Source: Chitinophaga sp. SYP-B3965
GTDB lineage: Bacteria > Bacteroidota > Bacteroidia > Chitinophagales > Chitinophagaceae
Length of the DNA stretch: 64,000 bases
Direction of reading: 5' to 3'
Assembly: GCF_009647655.1 (NCBI RefSeq)
Contig: NZ_WJFD01000002.1
Location: 310,001-374,000 of the forward strand
The number at the start of each line of letters is the position of its first letter. Positions within the stretch are counted from its first letter, which is position 1. The notes under the pieces are model-generated. The model was not told the origin of the DNA and did no database searches. It saw nothing but the letters and a program-made list of their open reading frames with translations. The position numbers and the translations under genes are program-made. This document shows, one piece after another, positions 57,719 through 64,000 of the stretch.

Positions 57719-59341
57719 TTAAAAACGGATGTCAAATACTTTCTCTTCTTTCCCACGTTTAACTTTTACCGTGGTCTGATCGCCTGCCTTAAAAGTGGAT
57801 AAAGCGCCCATATAACTTTCCACATCCTGCACCGGCATACTGCCCAGCTGAATGATCACATCTCCCGTTGCTAAACCTGCTTTACTGGCAGGTTTGCCAT
57901 CAGAAACACCATCTACCCGCACACCTCCTTTGTTATAAGTATAGTCCGGCATGATCCCCAATGTTACCGTAAAACGGGTACTGCGGCCCATCTGCATCTC
58001 ACGGGTTTTGGTAAAGGCCAGGCGGGGTTGTGCATTTGTTTTTTCAATGATCTCATACACCGCTTTGATCACCGTAAGCTCTCCGTCATAATTGATCTTA
58101 TCCGCATCGTCACTGGGCTTGTGATAATCTGCATGTGTACCCGTAAAAAAGAACAGCACAGGAATATCTTTCCGGTAGAAAGAAGTATGATCTGAAGGCC
58201 CGGTTCCGGAAGAATCATAACTTACTTTTAACATGGAAGGCAGGCTGCTTTTAAGGATACCTGTCCAGGAAGGAGAAGTGCCAATACCGCCAATTTGCAA
58301 ACCTTTATCATTACTAAGCCGCCCCACCATATCCATGTTCACCATGTAATTCACAGACCTGATATCGATCGTACTGTTCTCTGTATAATATTTACTGCCA
58401 AAAAGCCCCAGTTCCTCCCCGGAAAAAGCAATCAGCAGGTAATTGTTGTTTTTCAGTTTGGAAGCCTTCAGTAATCGTCCCAATTCCAGAAGGGCAGCGG
58501 TTCCGCTGGCATTATCATCTGCTCCGTTATGAATGGCTTTTTCATTGGGCGCAAGAGAATTGTGATCTTCTCCCAACCCTAAATGATCATAATGCGCACC
58601 AATAACAACTGTAGTGGCAGCACCATTATCAATATAACCTGCCACATTCGTGCCTGTACGTTTGCTGGGTTTAAAATCCACCTGCATCTCTATCTGGAAT
58701 CCATTGGCATCATCTGCAGAAAGGGTTTTGCTGGCTTCCGGTCCTACCCATACTGCCGGAATGGGCAAGGGTTCCCACTTTTCATCCAGCCAACGGGTAA
58801 CCGTACTGAATTCTTCCGGGCCATTATAGAATACAATCCCTGTGGCCCCGTTCTTTTTAGCCTCTTTGGTCTTTTTAATATATAACTCCATCGGAGAAGC
58901 ATGCGGACTCACCTTTTCATCCCAGGTCTTCACATTATCCAGCCATACATTATCCATTTCATTTACCCCGGGCAGCACTTCTCCCTTGGCAGCTTTTGCC
59001 GCACTGAAGGGCAGCGGCCTGTAATGTTCCGGGTTAACAGCCTGGTGGTTAATGTTAAATTTTGTATTGGCGCCAGGTTCTTTACCCTCCCGCACGATGA
59101 AAGTCTGCAGGTACCCCTCCTCCCCTTTAGGGCTCAGGCCCGCCAGTTTCATCTGTTCCGCAATATAAGCGGAGGCCAGTTTTTCTCCCGGAGAACCCGT
59201 ACGACGCCCTTCCAGCTTATCACTGGCCAGGTAAGCCACATGTAATTGCAGGTTACTGACGGTTTTTCGATCTGCTTTCTTTTGCGGGAACGCAACCAGC
59301 GTAATACAAACGAGCGGGAGTAACAGGTAGCACTTTTTCAC
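57719..59341 (-). CDS. Secreted M28 metallopeptidase with PA and PDZ domains
   Basis: A 540-residue aminopeptidase-like enzyme with signal MKKCYLLLPLVCITLVAFPQ. The first part has LASDKLEGRRTGSPGEKLAS and a PA insert (residues about 115-240). The M28 core has IGAHYDHLGLG near 247, NGADDNASGTAALLEL near 275, SGEELGLFGSKYY, VNYMVNMDMVGRL, and GTHADYHKPSDDADKINYDG near 405. A PDZ domain ends the protein (about 450-530; ASKAGLATGDVIIQLGSMPVQDVESY). The zinc-binding residues are all present. It is a larger relative of the peptidase at 36.9 kb and starts the run towards nrtR and nadV. Confidence 0.93.
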   Translation of the reverse strand: MKKCYLLLPLVCITLVAFPQKKADRKTVSNLQLHVAYLASDKLEGRRTGSPGEKLASAYIAEQMKLAGLSPKGEEGYLQTFIVREGKEPGANTKFNINHQAVNPEHYRPLPFSAAKAAKGEVLPGVNEMDNVWLDNVKTWDEKVSPHASPMELYIKKTKEAKKNGATGIVFYNGPEEFSTVTRWLDEKWEPLPIPAVWVGPEASKTLSADDANGFQIEMQVDFKPSKRTGTNVAGYIDNGAATTVVIGAHYDHLGLGEDHNSLAPNEKAIHNGADDNASGTAALLELGRLLKASKLKNNNYLLIAFSGEELGLFGSKYYTENSTIDIRSVNYMVNMDMVGRLSNDKGLQIGGIGTSPSWTGILKSSLPSMLKVSYDSSGTGPSDHTSFYRKDIPVLFFFTGTHADYHKPSDDADKINYDGELTVIKAVYEIIEKTNAQPRLAFTKTREMQMGRSTRFTVTLGIMPDYTYNKGGVRVDGVSDGKPASKAGLATGDVIIQLGSMPVQDVESYMGALSTFKAGDQTTVKVKRGKEEKVFDIRF

Positions 59342-59358
59342 TGCATGGTAATTTGAAG

Positions 59359-59366
59359 CAAAAATA
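59359..59366 (-). promoter_or_regulatory. Candidate -7 element of the M28-PDZ gene
   Basis: On the minus strand TATTTTTG matches TAnnTTTG, 17 bases before the ATG at 59341. No -33 TTTG at the usual distance. Confidence 0.35.
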
Positions 59367-59425
59367 ATGGTAATCTATGACCTAAAGTGGTATTTATCAT
59401 AGGAATGTCTGGCTAAGCACCCCCC

Positions 59426-59458
59426 TTTGTTTTATAGTGAAATTAAATACTAAATTTG
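59426..59458 (+). promoter_or_regulatory. Candidate promoter of gcvT
   Basis: TTTG (59426-59429), 21 bases, then TAAATTTG (59451-59458), giving a leader of about 33 bases to the ATG at 59496. Confidence 0.55.
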
Positions 59459-59495
59459 CCGGGCTCTGAAATGAGTTACAACAAAACACCAAAAA

Positions 59496-60584
59496 ATGAA
59501 GAACACGCCGTTTACACACAAACACATCGCACTGGGCGCAAAGATGGCTCCGTTTGCAGGGTATAACATGCCAATTTCCTATACCGGTATTAATGATGAA
59601 CACGCAGCAGTGCGTAATAGTGCAGGTGTGTTTGACGTAAGCCACATGGGTGAATTCATTCTCAAAGGAGAAAACGCCCTGGACCTCATTCAACGCGTTA
59701 CCAGTAACGACGCTTCCAAACTCACACCAGGAAAAGCGCAGTACAGCTGCCTCCCCAATGCAGAAGGCGGAATTGTAGACGATCTGCTGGTATATTGTAT
59801 AGAAGAGAATAAAGTATACATGCTGGTAGTGAATGCCAGTAATATAGAAAAGGACTGGAACTGGATCAGCCAGTTCAACACCAAAGGGGTAGAAATGCAC
59901 AACATTTCAGAACATACCTGCCTGTTGGCCATCCAGGGCCCTAAAGCCACCAGCATCCTGCAAACCTTAACAGATAAAGACGTTATCAATCTTAAATACT
60001 ACACCTTCGTAAAAGGTACTTTTGCCGGAGTGGAAAATGTACTGATCAGCGCCACCGGATATACTGGTGCCGGAGGTCTTGAAATATATTTTGAAGACAA
60101 GGATGGCGCAGCAGATAAGATCTGGGACGCTATTTTTGCAGCAGGCGCAGCTCAGGGGATCAAACCAATTGGTCTTGGTGCCCGGGATACCCTCCGCCTG
60201 GAAATGGGTTTCTGCCTTTACGGAAATGATATTGACGACCGCACCAATCCCCTGGAAGCAGGTTTGGGCTGGATCACCAAGTTCACAAAAGATTTTACCG
60301 CCCGCCCCATCATTGAAAAGATCAAGGCAGAAGGTGTGAAACAAAAGCTGGTAGGCCTCGAGATGATAGATAAAGGTATTCCCCGTCATGATTATGAGAT
60401 CAAAGATGCAGAAGGCAATGTGATCGGCAGGGTTACTTCCGGCACGCAATCCCCCACCCTCCAGAAAGCAGTAGGATTGGGATATGTGAGAACAGACTTT
60501 GCAACACTGGATTCAGAAGTTTATATTGCAGTGCGAGACAAGCTCCTGAAAGCGAAAGTTTCCAAGGTGCCATTCCTGTCTTAA
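59496..60584 (+). CDS. gcvT: Aminomethyltransferase, glycine cleavage system T protein
   Basis: A 362-residue tetrahydrofolate-dependent enzyme of glycine cleavage. Family blocks are [20 protein letters not shown] near the start, [13 protein letters not shown] near 45, [40 protein letters not shown] near 60-100, [16 protein letters not shown] near 185 and [22 protein letters not shown] near 225, with GYVRTDFA near the end. It is full-length. Other glycine cleavage genes are not in the window. It begins a run with the SRPBCC and comB genes. Confidence 0.96.
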   Translation: MKNTPFTHKHIALGAKMAPFAGYNMPISYTGINDEHAAVRNSAGVFDVSHMGEFILKGENALDLIQRVTSNDASKLTPGKAQYSCLPNAEGGIVDDLLVYCIEENKVYMLVVNASNIEKDWNWISQFNTKGVEMHNISEHTCLLAIQGPKATSILQTLTDKDVINLKYYTFVKGTFAGVENVLISATGYTGAGGLEIYFEDKDGAADKIWDAIFAAGAAQGIKPIGLGARDTLRLEMGFCLYGNDIDDRTNPLEAGLGWITKFTKDFTARPIIEKIKAEGVKQKLVGLEMIDKGIPRHDYEIKDAEGNVIGRVTSGTQSPTLQKAVGLGYVRTDFATLDSEVYIAVRDKLLKAKVSKVPFLS

Positions 60585-60665
60585 ACAGGAAAAAGCCGTA
60601 CAATTTAGCAGGAAAGGGCAGCGTTATTGAAACCTATCATCTTTAGTACCATATCTTTAAATGCT

Positions 60666-61139
60666 ATGCCGCTTATTCATCTTACCACGGTAATTCACGC
60701 TCCGTTGCACAGGGTATTTGACCTGAGCAGGAGTATCACACTGCACAAACGCAGTATGGAACACTTAAAAGAAGAGGCCATCAAAGGAAGGACCAGTGGA
60801 TTGATCGAATATGACGAAACGGTTACATGGAGGGCAAAACACCTGAATAAGATGCGCCAGCTCACCATGAAGATCACGGCCATGCAGAAGAACCATTATT
60901 TTTGCGATGAAATGGTAGACGGCGATTTCACTTTCATGAAACACGAACACTTTTTCCGCGAGATTGCTAATGGAACAGTAGTAATAGATATCATGGAGTT
61001 CGGAACACCTTACGGCCGCATTGGCCGCTGGTTTGAAAAACTCTATCTCAGAAAATACATGAAGCGGCTGTTAACGCTGCGTAACAATATCATCAAGGAA
61101 TATGCAGAGAGTGAGAAGTGGCGTGTGATCCTTGATTAA
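60666..61139 (+). CDS. SRPBCC (START-like) family protein
   Basis: A 157-residue small hydrophobic-pocket protein. It begins IHLTTVIHAPLHRVFDLSRSITLHKRSM, the typical first strand and helix of the fold, and continues with ETVTWRAKHLNKMRQLTMKITAMQKNHYFCDEMVDGDFTFMKHEHFFREIANGTVVIDIMEFGTPYG. The long C-terminal helix (RWFEKLYLRKYMKRLLTLRNNIIKEYAES) closes the fold. The ligand is unknown. I chose the ATG at 60666 over 60627, which adds 13 residues unlike the family. It lies 10 bases upstream of comB. Confidence 0.85.
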   Translation: MPLIHLTTVIHAPLHRVFDLSRSITLHKRSMEHLKEEAIKGRTSGLIEYDETVTWRAKHLNKMRQLTMKITAMQKNHYFCDEMVDGDFTFMKHEHFFREIANGTVVIDIMEFGTPYGRIGRWFEKLYLRKYMKRLLTLRNNIIKEYAESEKWRVILD

Positions 61140-61149
61140 AAAATAAAGA

Positions 61150-61875
61150 ATGACCGAGATAACAAAACCAAGGCTGGAAGTATGTCTTTCTCCTGCCCTT
61201 CTTCATTTGTTCGATGTTAAGAACAGTATCGTTGTAATTATAGACGTTTTACGCGCAACATCCACCATTTGCACCGCACTATATAATGGTGCCGCAAAAG
61301 TGATCCCCGTGGCCACTGTGGAAGAATGTGTAAGCATCGGCCGCCAGCTGGATGCCATCACAGCCGGAGAACGGGATGGTAAAATTGCCGAAGGTTTATT
61401 GCATGGTAATTCACCTTTTGAATATCCGAATGAATTCATCGGCGGCAAAGTACTCGTGCTCACCACCACCAACGGTACCAAACTTTTGCACATGGCCAAA
61501 GATGCCGTACAGATCATCACCGGATCTTTCCCTAACATCTCTGCCGTTTGCGAATACCTCATCTCTCAGGGGCAAAATGTGATCCTCGGTTGCGCTGCCT
61601 GGAAAGACCGCGTAAATATGGAAGACACTTTGTTTGCAGGAGCCGTAGTAAGCCGGATCAAAGAACATTTCGACGTGAACTGCGATTCTGCCGTTGCTGC
61701 TGAAACATTGTACCACAGCGCCAAAGGAGACCTTTTTGGTTTCATGAAAAAAGCATCGCATTTTCAACGCCTGGCCCGTTACGGCCTGGAAGAAGATATC
61801 AAATACTGCCTGACCGAAGATGGTGCTAATATTCTGCCCATCCTGAGGAATGGCGAACTGATCAAAGAGAAATAA
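61150..61875 (+). CDS. comB: 2-phosphosulfolactate phosphatase ComB-like
   Basis: A 241-residue protein of the ComB family. Recognisable are VVIIDVLRATSTICTALYNGAAKVIPV near 30, CAGERDGKIAEGLLHGNSPFEY-type sequence near 75-95, LTTTNGTKLLH near 105, and GCAAWKDRVNMEDTLFAGAVVSRI near 155. In coenzyme M synthesis ComB dephosphorylates phosphosulfolactate. Bacteroidota do not make coenzyme M, so here it may serve sulfonate or sulfonolipid metabolism; that is inference. comA and comC are not next to it. It follows the SRPBCC gene by 10 bases and is ended by a terminator. Confidence 0.88.
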   Translation: MTEITKPRLEVCLSPALLHLFDVKNSIVVIIDVLRATSTICTALYNGAAKVIPVATVEECVSIGRQLDAITAGERDGKIAEGLLHGNSPFEYPNEFIGGKVLVLTTTNGTKLLHMAKDAVQIITGSFPNISAVCEYLISQGQNVILGCAAWKDRVNMEDTLFAGAVVSRIKEHFDVNCDSAVAAETLYHSAKGDLFGFMKKASHFQRLARYGLEEDIKYCLTEDGANILPILRNGELIKEK

Positions 61876-61906
61876 AAAAGGCGCGGTTATTAACCGCGCC
61901 TTTTTT
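61874..61906 (+). terminator. Rho-independent terminator, bidirectional
   Basis: A long stem (AAAAAAGGCGCGGTTA facing TAACCGCGCCTTTTTT) ends comB and, in reverse, the DoxX gene ending at 61911. Confidence 0.9.
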
Positions 61907-61910
61907 ATGT

Positions 61911-62342
61911 TTAAATCTTTTTAAGTCGTAGGAAATTATCTGCTGAATAACTGCCCGCACCGTTCAATGAAAAGAAAATGGTAACGAGTAAAGCAAAGAT
62001 AGCAGGAGAAGCATCTGACAGTGTGCCACCAAGGCCAAACTTAAGTATAGTGGCCACGATCATGGTAACAACTAAAGGAATGGATGCAAAACGGGTAAAT
62101 AACCCGAAGATCAGTAACAATCCGCCTAAAAATTCAGATATGGAAGCCAGTAATCCCCAGAAAACAGGCCATGCGCTAATGCCTACAAATTTCATGGCAC
62201 TGCCCACACCAGCCCACATTTGTTCTCCGGCTGCCAGCTTTTGCCATCCGAAAATAAAGAACAACACCCCGACACCAACACGAAGTATTAATAATCCCAG
62301 TTCCTGGGTTTTTGAGCTTCCAATAGAGTTTGAATATGCCAT
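61911..62342 (-). CDS. DoxX family membrane protein
   Basis: A 143-residue protein with four helices: GLLILRVGVGVLFFIFGWQKLAAGEQMWAGVG, then VFWGLLASISEFLGGLLLIFGLFTRFASIPLVVTMIVATILKFG, and a last segment (AIFALLVTIFFSLNGAGSYS). The GW-x-K-L and GG-L-L-L-I-x-G-L-x-T-R patterns are usual for DoxX, whose members are linked to thiosulfate oxidation or to unknown membrane roles. It has its own promoter, convergent with comB. Confidence 0.92.
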   Translation of the reverse strand: MAYSNSIGSSKTQELGLLILRVGVGVLFFIFGWQKLAAGEQMWAGVGSAMKFVGISAWPVFWGLLASISEFLGGLLLIFGLFTRFASIPLVVTMIVATILKFGLGGTLSDASPAIFALLVTIFFSLNGAGSYSADNFLRLKKI

Positions 62343-62356
62343 AGATTTAATTTATA

Positions 62357-62388
62357 CAAAGGTAATAGCAGAGGTACCCTGTACTCAA
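62357..62388 (-). promoter_or_regulatory. Promoter of the DoxX gene
   Basis: On the minus strand TACCTTTG (62357-62364) fits TAnnTTTG, with a TTG 21 bases upstream (62386-62388). The start would lie about 8-10 bases before the ATG. Confidence 0.5.
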
Positions 62389-62447
62389 TGGATATTTTTT
62401 CGTTTGAGTTGCACTATTTTAGTAATATCAAATAAACCCACAGCAGT

Positions 62448-63239
62448 ATGACAAATTATATCTGCACCACCTGCGGCGTGCAATATGAAGCAAACACAGC
62501 GCCACCGCTCAACTGCCCTATTTGTGAGGACGACCGGCAATATGTAAACCCCGGTGGCCAAAGCTGGACAACCCTCAAAGAGGTTTCCAAACAGCACCGT
62601 AATATCATAGAAAAGGTCTCGGAAGATCTCTACGCCATTTATACCGCGCCAAAATTCGCCATCGGGCAGAGAGCCTTCCTGGTAATAAGTCCCGGCGGGA
62701 ATATATTATGGGACTGCGTTACTTTACTGGACCCGAGCACCATCGATATCATTGAAAAACTGGGAGGAATTAAAGCCATCGTACTTTCCCACCCCCATTA
62801 TTTCAGCACTATCGTGGAATGGAGCGAAACTTTCCAGGCAGATATTTATATTCATGCAGAAGATGCCTCCTGGCTGGGCCGCAAAAATAATAAACTGCGT
62901 TTATGGGAGGGCGATATGGAACCTTTATGGGATCAGATCAAGATCGTTCGCTGCGGAGGACATTTTCCCGGAGCCTGCATTTTACACTGGCCGGTAGGTG
63001 AAGGAACACTTTTGGTGGGAGATACCATCCAGGTATCCCCCAATTTAACAACCGTTTCTTTCATGTACAGTTATCCTAACAACATACCCCTGCCCAAAAA
63101 AGATATCCTGGCCATTGCATCTGCGGTTAAATTCCTGGAATACAATGTGATGCATGGGGCCTTTGGCCTCAGTATCCGGCAGGATGCCACTGCCGTGATG
63201 AAACGGTCCGTGCAACGGTATCTTAAGATCTATGAATAA
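62448..63239 (+). CDS. MBL-fold protein with N-terminal zinc knuckle
   Basis: A 263-residue protein. Residues 1-40 hold a rubredoxin-like knuckle (NYICTTCGVQYEAN, then LNCPICEDDRQYV) with four cysteines. A metallo-beta-lactamase fold follows: ISPGGNILWDCV near 90, LSHPHYFSTIVEW near 120, GGHFPGACILHW near 180 and LLVGDTIQVSPN near 200. The usual HxHxDH reads SHPHYFS, so the Asp and His of the second metal site are absent and only one metal may be bound. It could be a hydrolase with a single metal or an electron-transfer-linked protein. Downstream is an open interval before the SWIM gene. Confidence 0.85.
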   Translation: MTNYICTTCGVQYEANTAPPLNCPICEDDRQYVNPGGQSWTTLKEVSKQHRNIIEKVSEDLYAIYTAPKFAIGQRAFLVISPGGNILWDCVTLLDPSTIDIIEKLGGIKAIVLSHPHYFSTIVEWSETFQADIYIHAEDASWLGRKNNKLRLWEGDMEPLWDQIKIVRCGGHFPGACILHWPVGEGTLLVGDTIQVSPNLTTVSFMYSYPNNIPLPKKDILAIASAVKFLEYNVMHGAFGLSIRQDATAVMKRSVQRYLKIYE

Positions 63240-63429
63240 CCGATACCCGCAAACAGCCCCCTTCAGCACGCGCTATGTGAAATTTTATGCTTACTTTTGT
63301 GGATTGCCTTTTTATGAGCCATTTAGAGGAAAATTTAGTTATCAGACAGACGAAATTGATACGAAGCAGCAAGGTCTTTTTGTTTTATAACCCGGGTTTA
63401 TTTTAAAGAAGGCAATAGCAAAGAAAAGC

Positions 63430-64000
63430 ATGTCGCTACCCCACTTATTAAAATATGTTTACAATAACGGAACCGATGAGGTGATCCGCCGGGGGAAACG
63501 CATCTTTGCCACAGGCGGCGTTGAATTGCTGGAAGGAGATCCTGTTCTCAAATCCGCCACCTTTCGTGTAAAAAGCGATACCCACGCCAATTACTATAAA
63601 GTTTCCATCAGCAAATACCATGAGCCCGCCACCATGAGTGTGCGGTGCCAGTGCCCTTATAATTTAGGAGATATCTGCCGCCACGAAGCGGCCGCCCTTT
63701 TCCAGTTACAGGAAATGCTGGACAGGAATCACTTTGAATCATACGAAACACAATACGATCAGCAACACACGCTGATCAAGATGAAATCCATCGATCTCAA
63801 AACCCTCAAACTGCTTACCTCCAGCTCCATGATGCAGGATGCGGAAACTATTCTCCGCAAAACGCATTCCGTGATCAAATCTGCCAAAGATGAAAAAGTA
63901 GAGGCAGAGCTGAAGTTTGAAGGCAAAAAATATCCGCTCATCCTGCAACGTAACGAAGAACGGAACTTCGATACCCATTGCACCTGCGATGAACATGAAC
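63430..64000 (+). CDS. SWIM zinc-finger protein, N-terminal part (probable SNF2-type helicase)
   Basis: An open frame from the ATG at 63430 runs out of the window without a stop. The first 190 residues carry a SWIM finger (SVRCQCPYNLGDICRHEAAALFQL, pattern C-x-C...C-x-H) near 75-97, followed by a helical stretch (TLIKMKSIDLKTLKLLTSSSMMQDAETILRKTHSVIKSAK) and, near the edge, THCTCDEHE, which begins a second Cys/His block. In Bacteroidota this N-terminal form usually precedes a large SNF2/DEAD-box helicase; that remaining part is outside the window and inferred. It is the final gene on the plus strand. Confidence 0.8.
   Translation, partial: MSLPHLLKYVYNNGTDEVIRRGKRIFATGGVELLEGDPVLKSATFRVKSDTHANYYKVSISKYHEPATMSVRCQCPYNLGDICRHEAAALFQLQEMLDRNHFESYETQYDQQHTLIKMKSIDLKTLKLLTSSSMMQDAETILRKTHSVIKSAKDEKVEAELKFEGKKYPLILQRNEERNFDTHCTCDEHE

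Overview
The window looks like chromosomal DNA of a Chitinophaga-like member of the Bacteroidota (family Chitinophagaceae). Four things point there: a SusC/SusD pair next to a LacI regulator; an ECF sigma factor whose partner gene encodes an inner-membrane anchor plus an outer-membrane barrel; Bacteroidota-type promoters (TTTG, about 19 bases, TAnnTTTG) instead of -35/-10 boxes; and many SPII lipoproteins with few Shine-Dalgarno sites. I see no phage, transposase, CRISPR array or rRNA. One tRNA (Phe) is present. The genome seems mostly housekeeping and niche-adaptation genes with a few accessory cassettes. Family names below come from reading the proteins, not from a database search.

Layout. 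1-3.1 kb: 3' end of mnmG, then an ECF sigma factor overlapping an envelope-spanning partner. 3.1-7.2 kb: HemJ-like protein, a carotenoid-biosynthesis-type membrane protein, an MHS-family permease, a small coiled-coil protein and a winged-helix protein. 7.3-17.7 kb: a carbohydrate locus. Four minus-strand genes (ThuA lipoprotein, oxidoreductase lipoprotein, SDR, Tat-exported oxidoreductase) face LacI-SusC-SusD across an intergenic region with a perfect 22-bp palindrome. 17.7-19.5 kb: a three-gene cassette of unknown function whose first product resembles cargo-type proteins of contractile injection systems. 19.7-22.8 kb: a hybrid histidine kinase/LuxR-type regulator and a cytosolic histidine kinase. 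22.9-29.1 kb: a membrane protein, tRNA-Phe, DUF3050, RecQ, and KdsD plus mannose-1-phosphate guanylyltransferase.

29.1-40.9 kb: beta-carbonic anhydrase with a SulP transporter, a PadR/PspC operon, FeoB, an M28 peptidase, a repeat-rich intergenic region, an S41 peptidase and two small secreted proteins. 41.0-44.2 kb: paaABCD (phenylacetyl-CoA epoxidase, without paaE) and nadD. 44.2-54.9 kb: AI-2E-type permease, a YtxH/holin-like membrane trio, radical SAM/SPASM protein, GH25 muramidase, two CAP lipoproteins, DUF4241 plus a YiiX-like hydrolase, a lipoprotein, a second repeat region, a DJ-1-like protein, a 43-residue membrane protein and an Omp85-like barrel. 55.0-64.0 kb: NAMPT-type nadV under an NrtR-like regulator, an M28-PDZ peptidase, gcvT, a SRPBCC protein, comB, DoxX, an MBL-fold protein with a zinc knuckle, and the start of a SWIM-domain protein cut by the window edge.

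The most interesting points are the mostly envelope-located sugar-oxidation locus and its palindrome, the 17.7-19.5 kb cassette, the degenerate ~60-bp tandem array and perfect palindrome at 37.9-38.3 kb, -7 promoter elements that abut start codons (possible leaderless mRNAs), and the inner-to-outer-membrane fusion protein paired with the ECF sigma factor.
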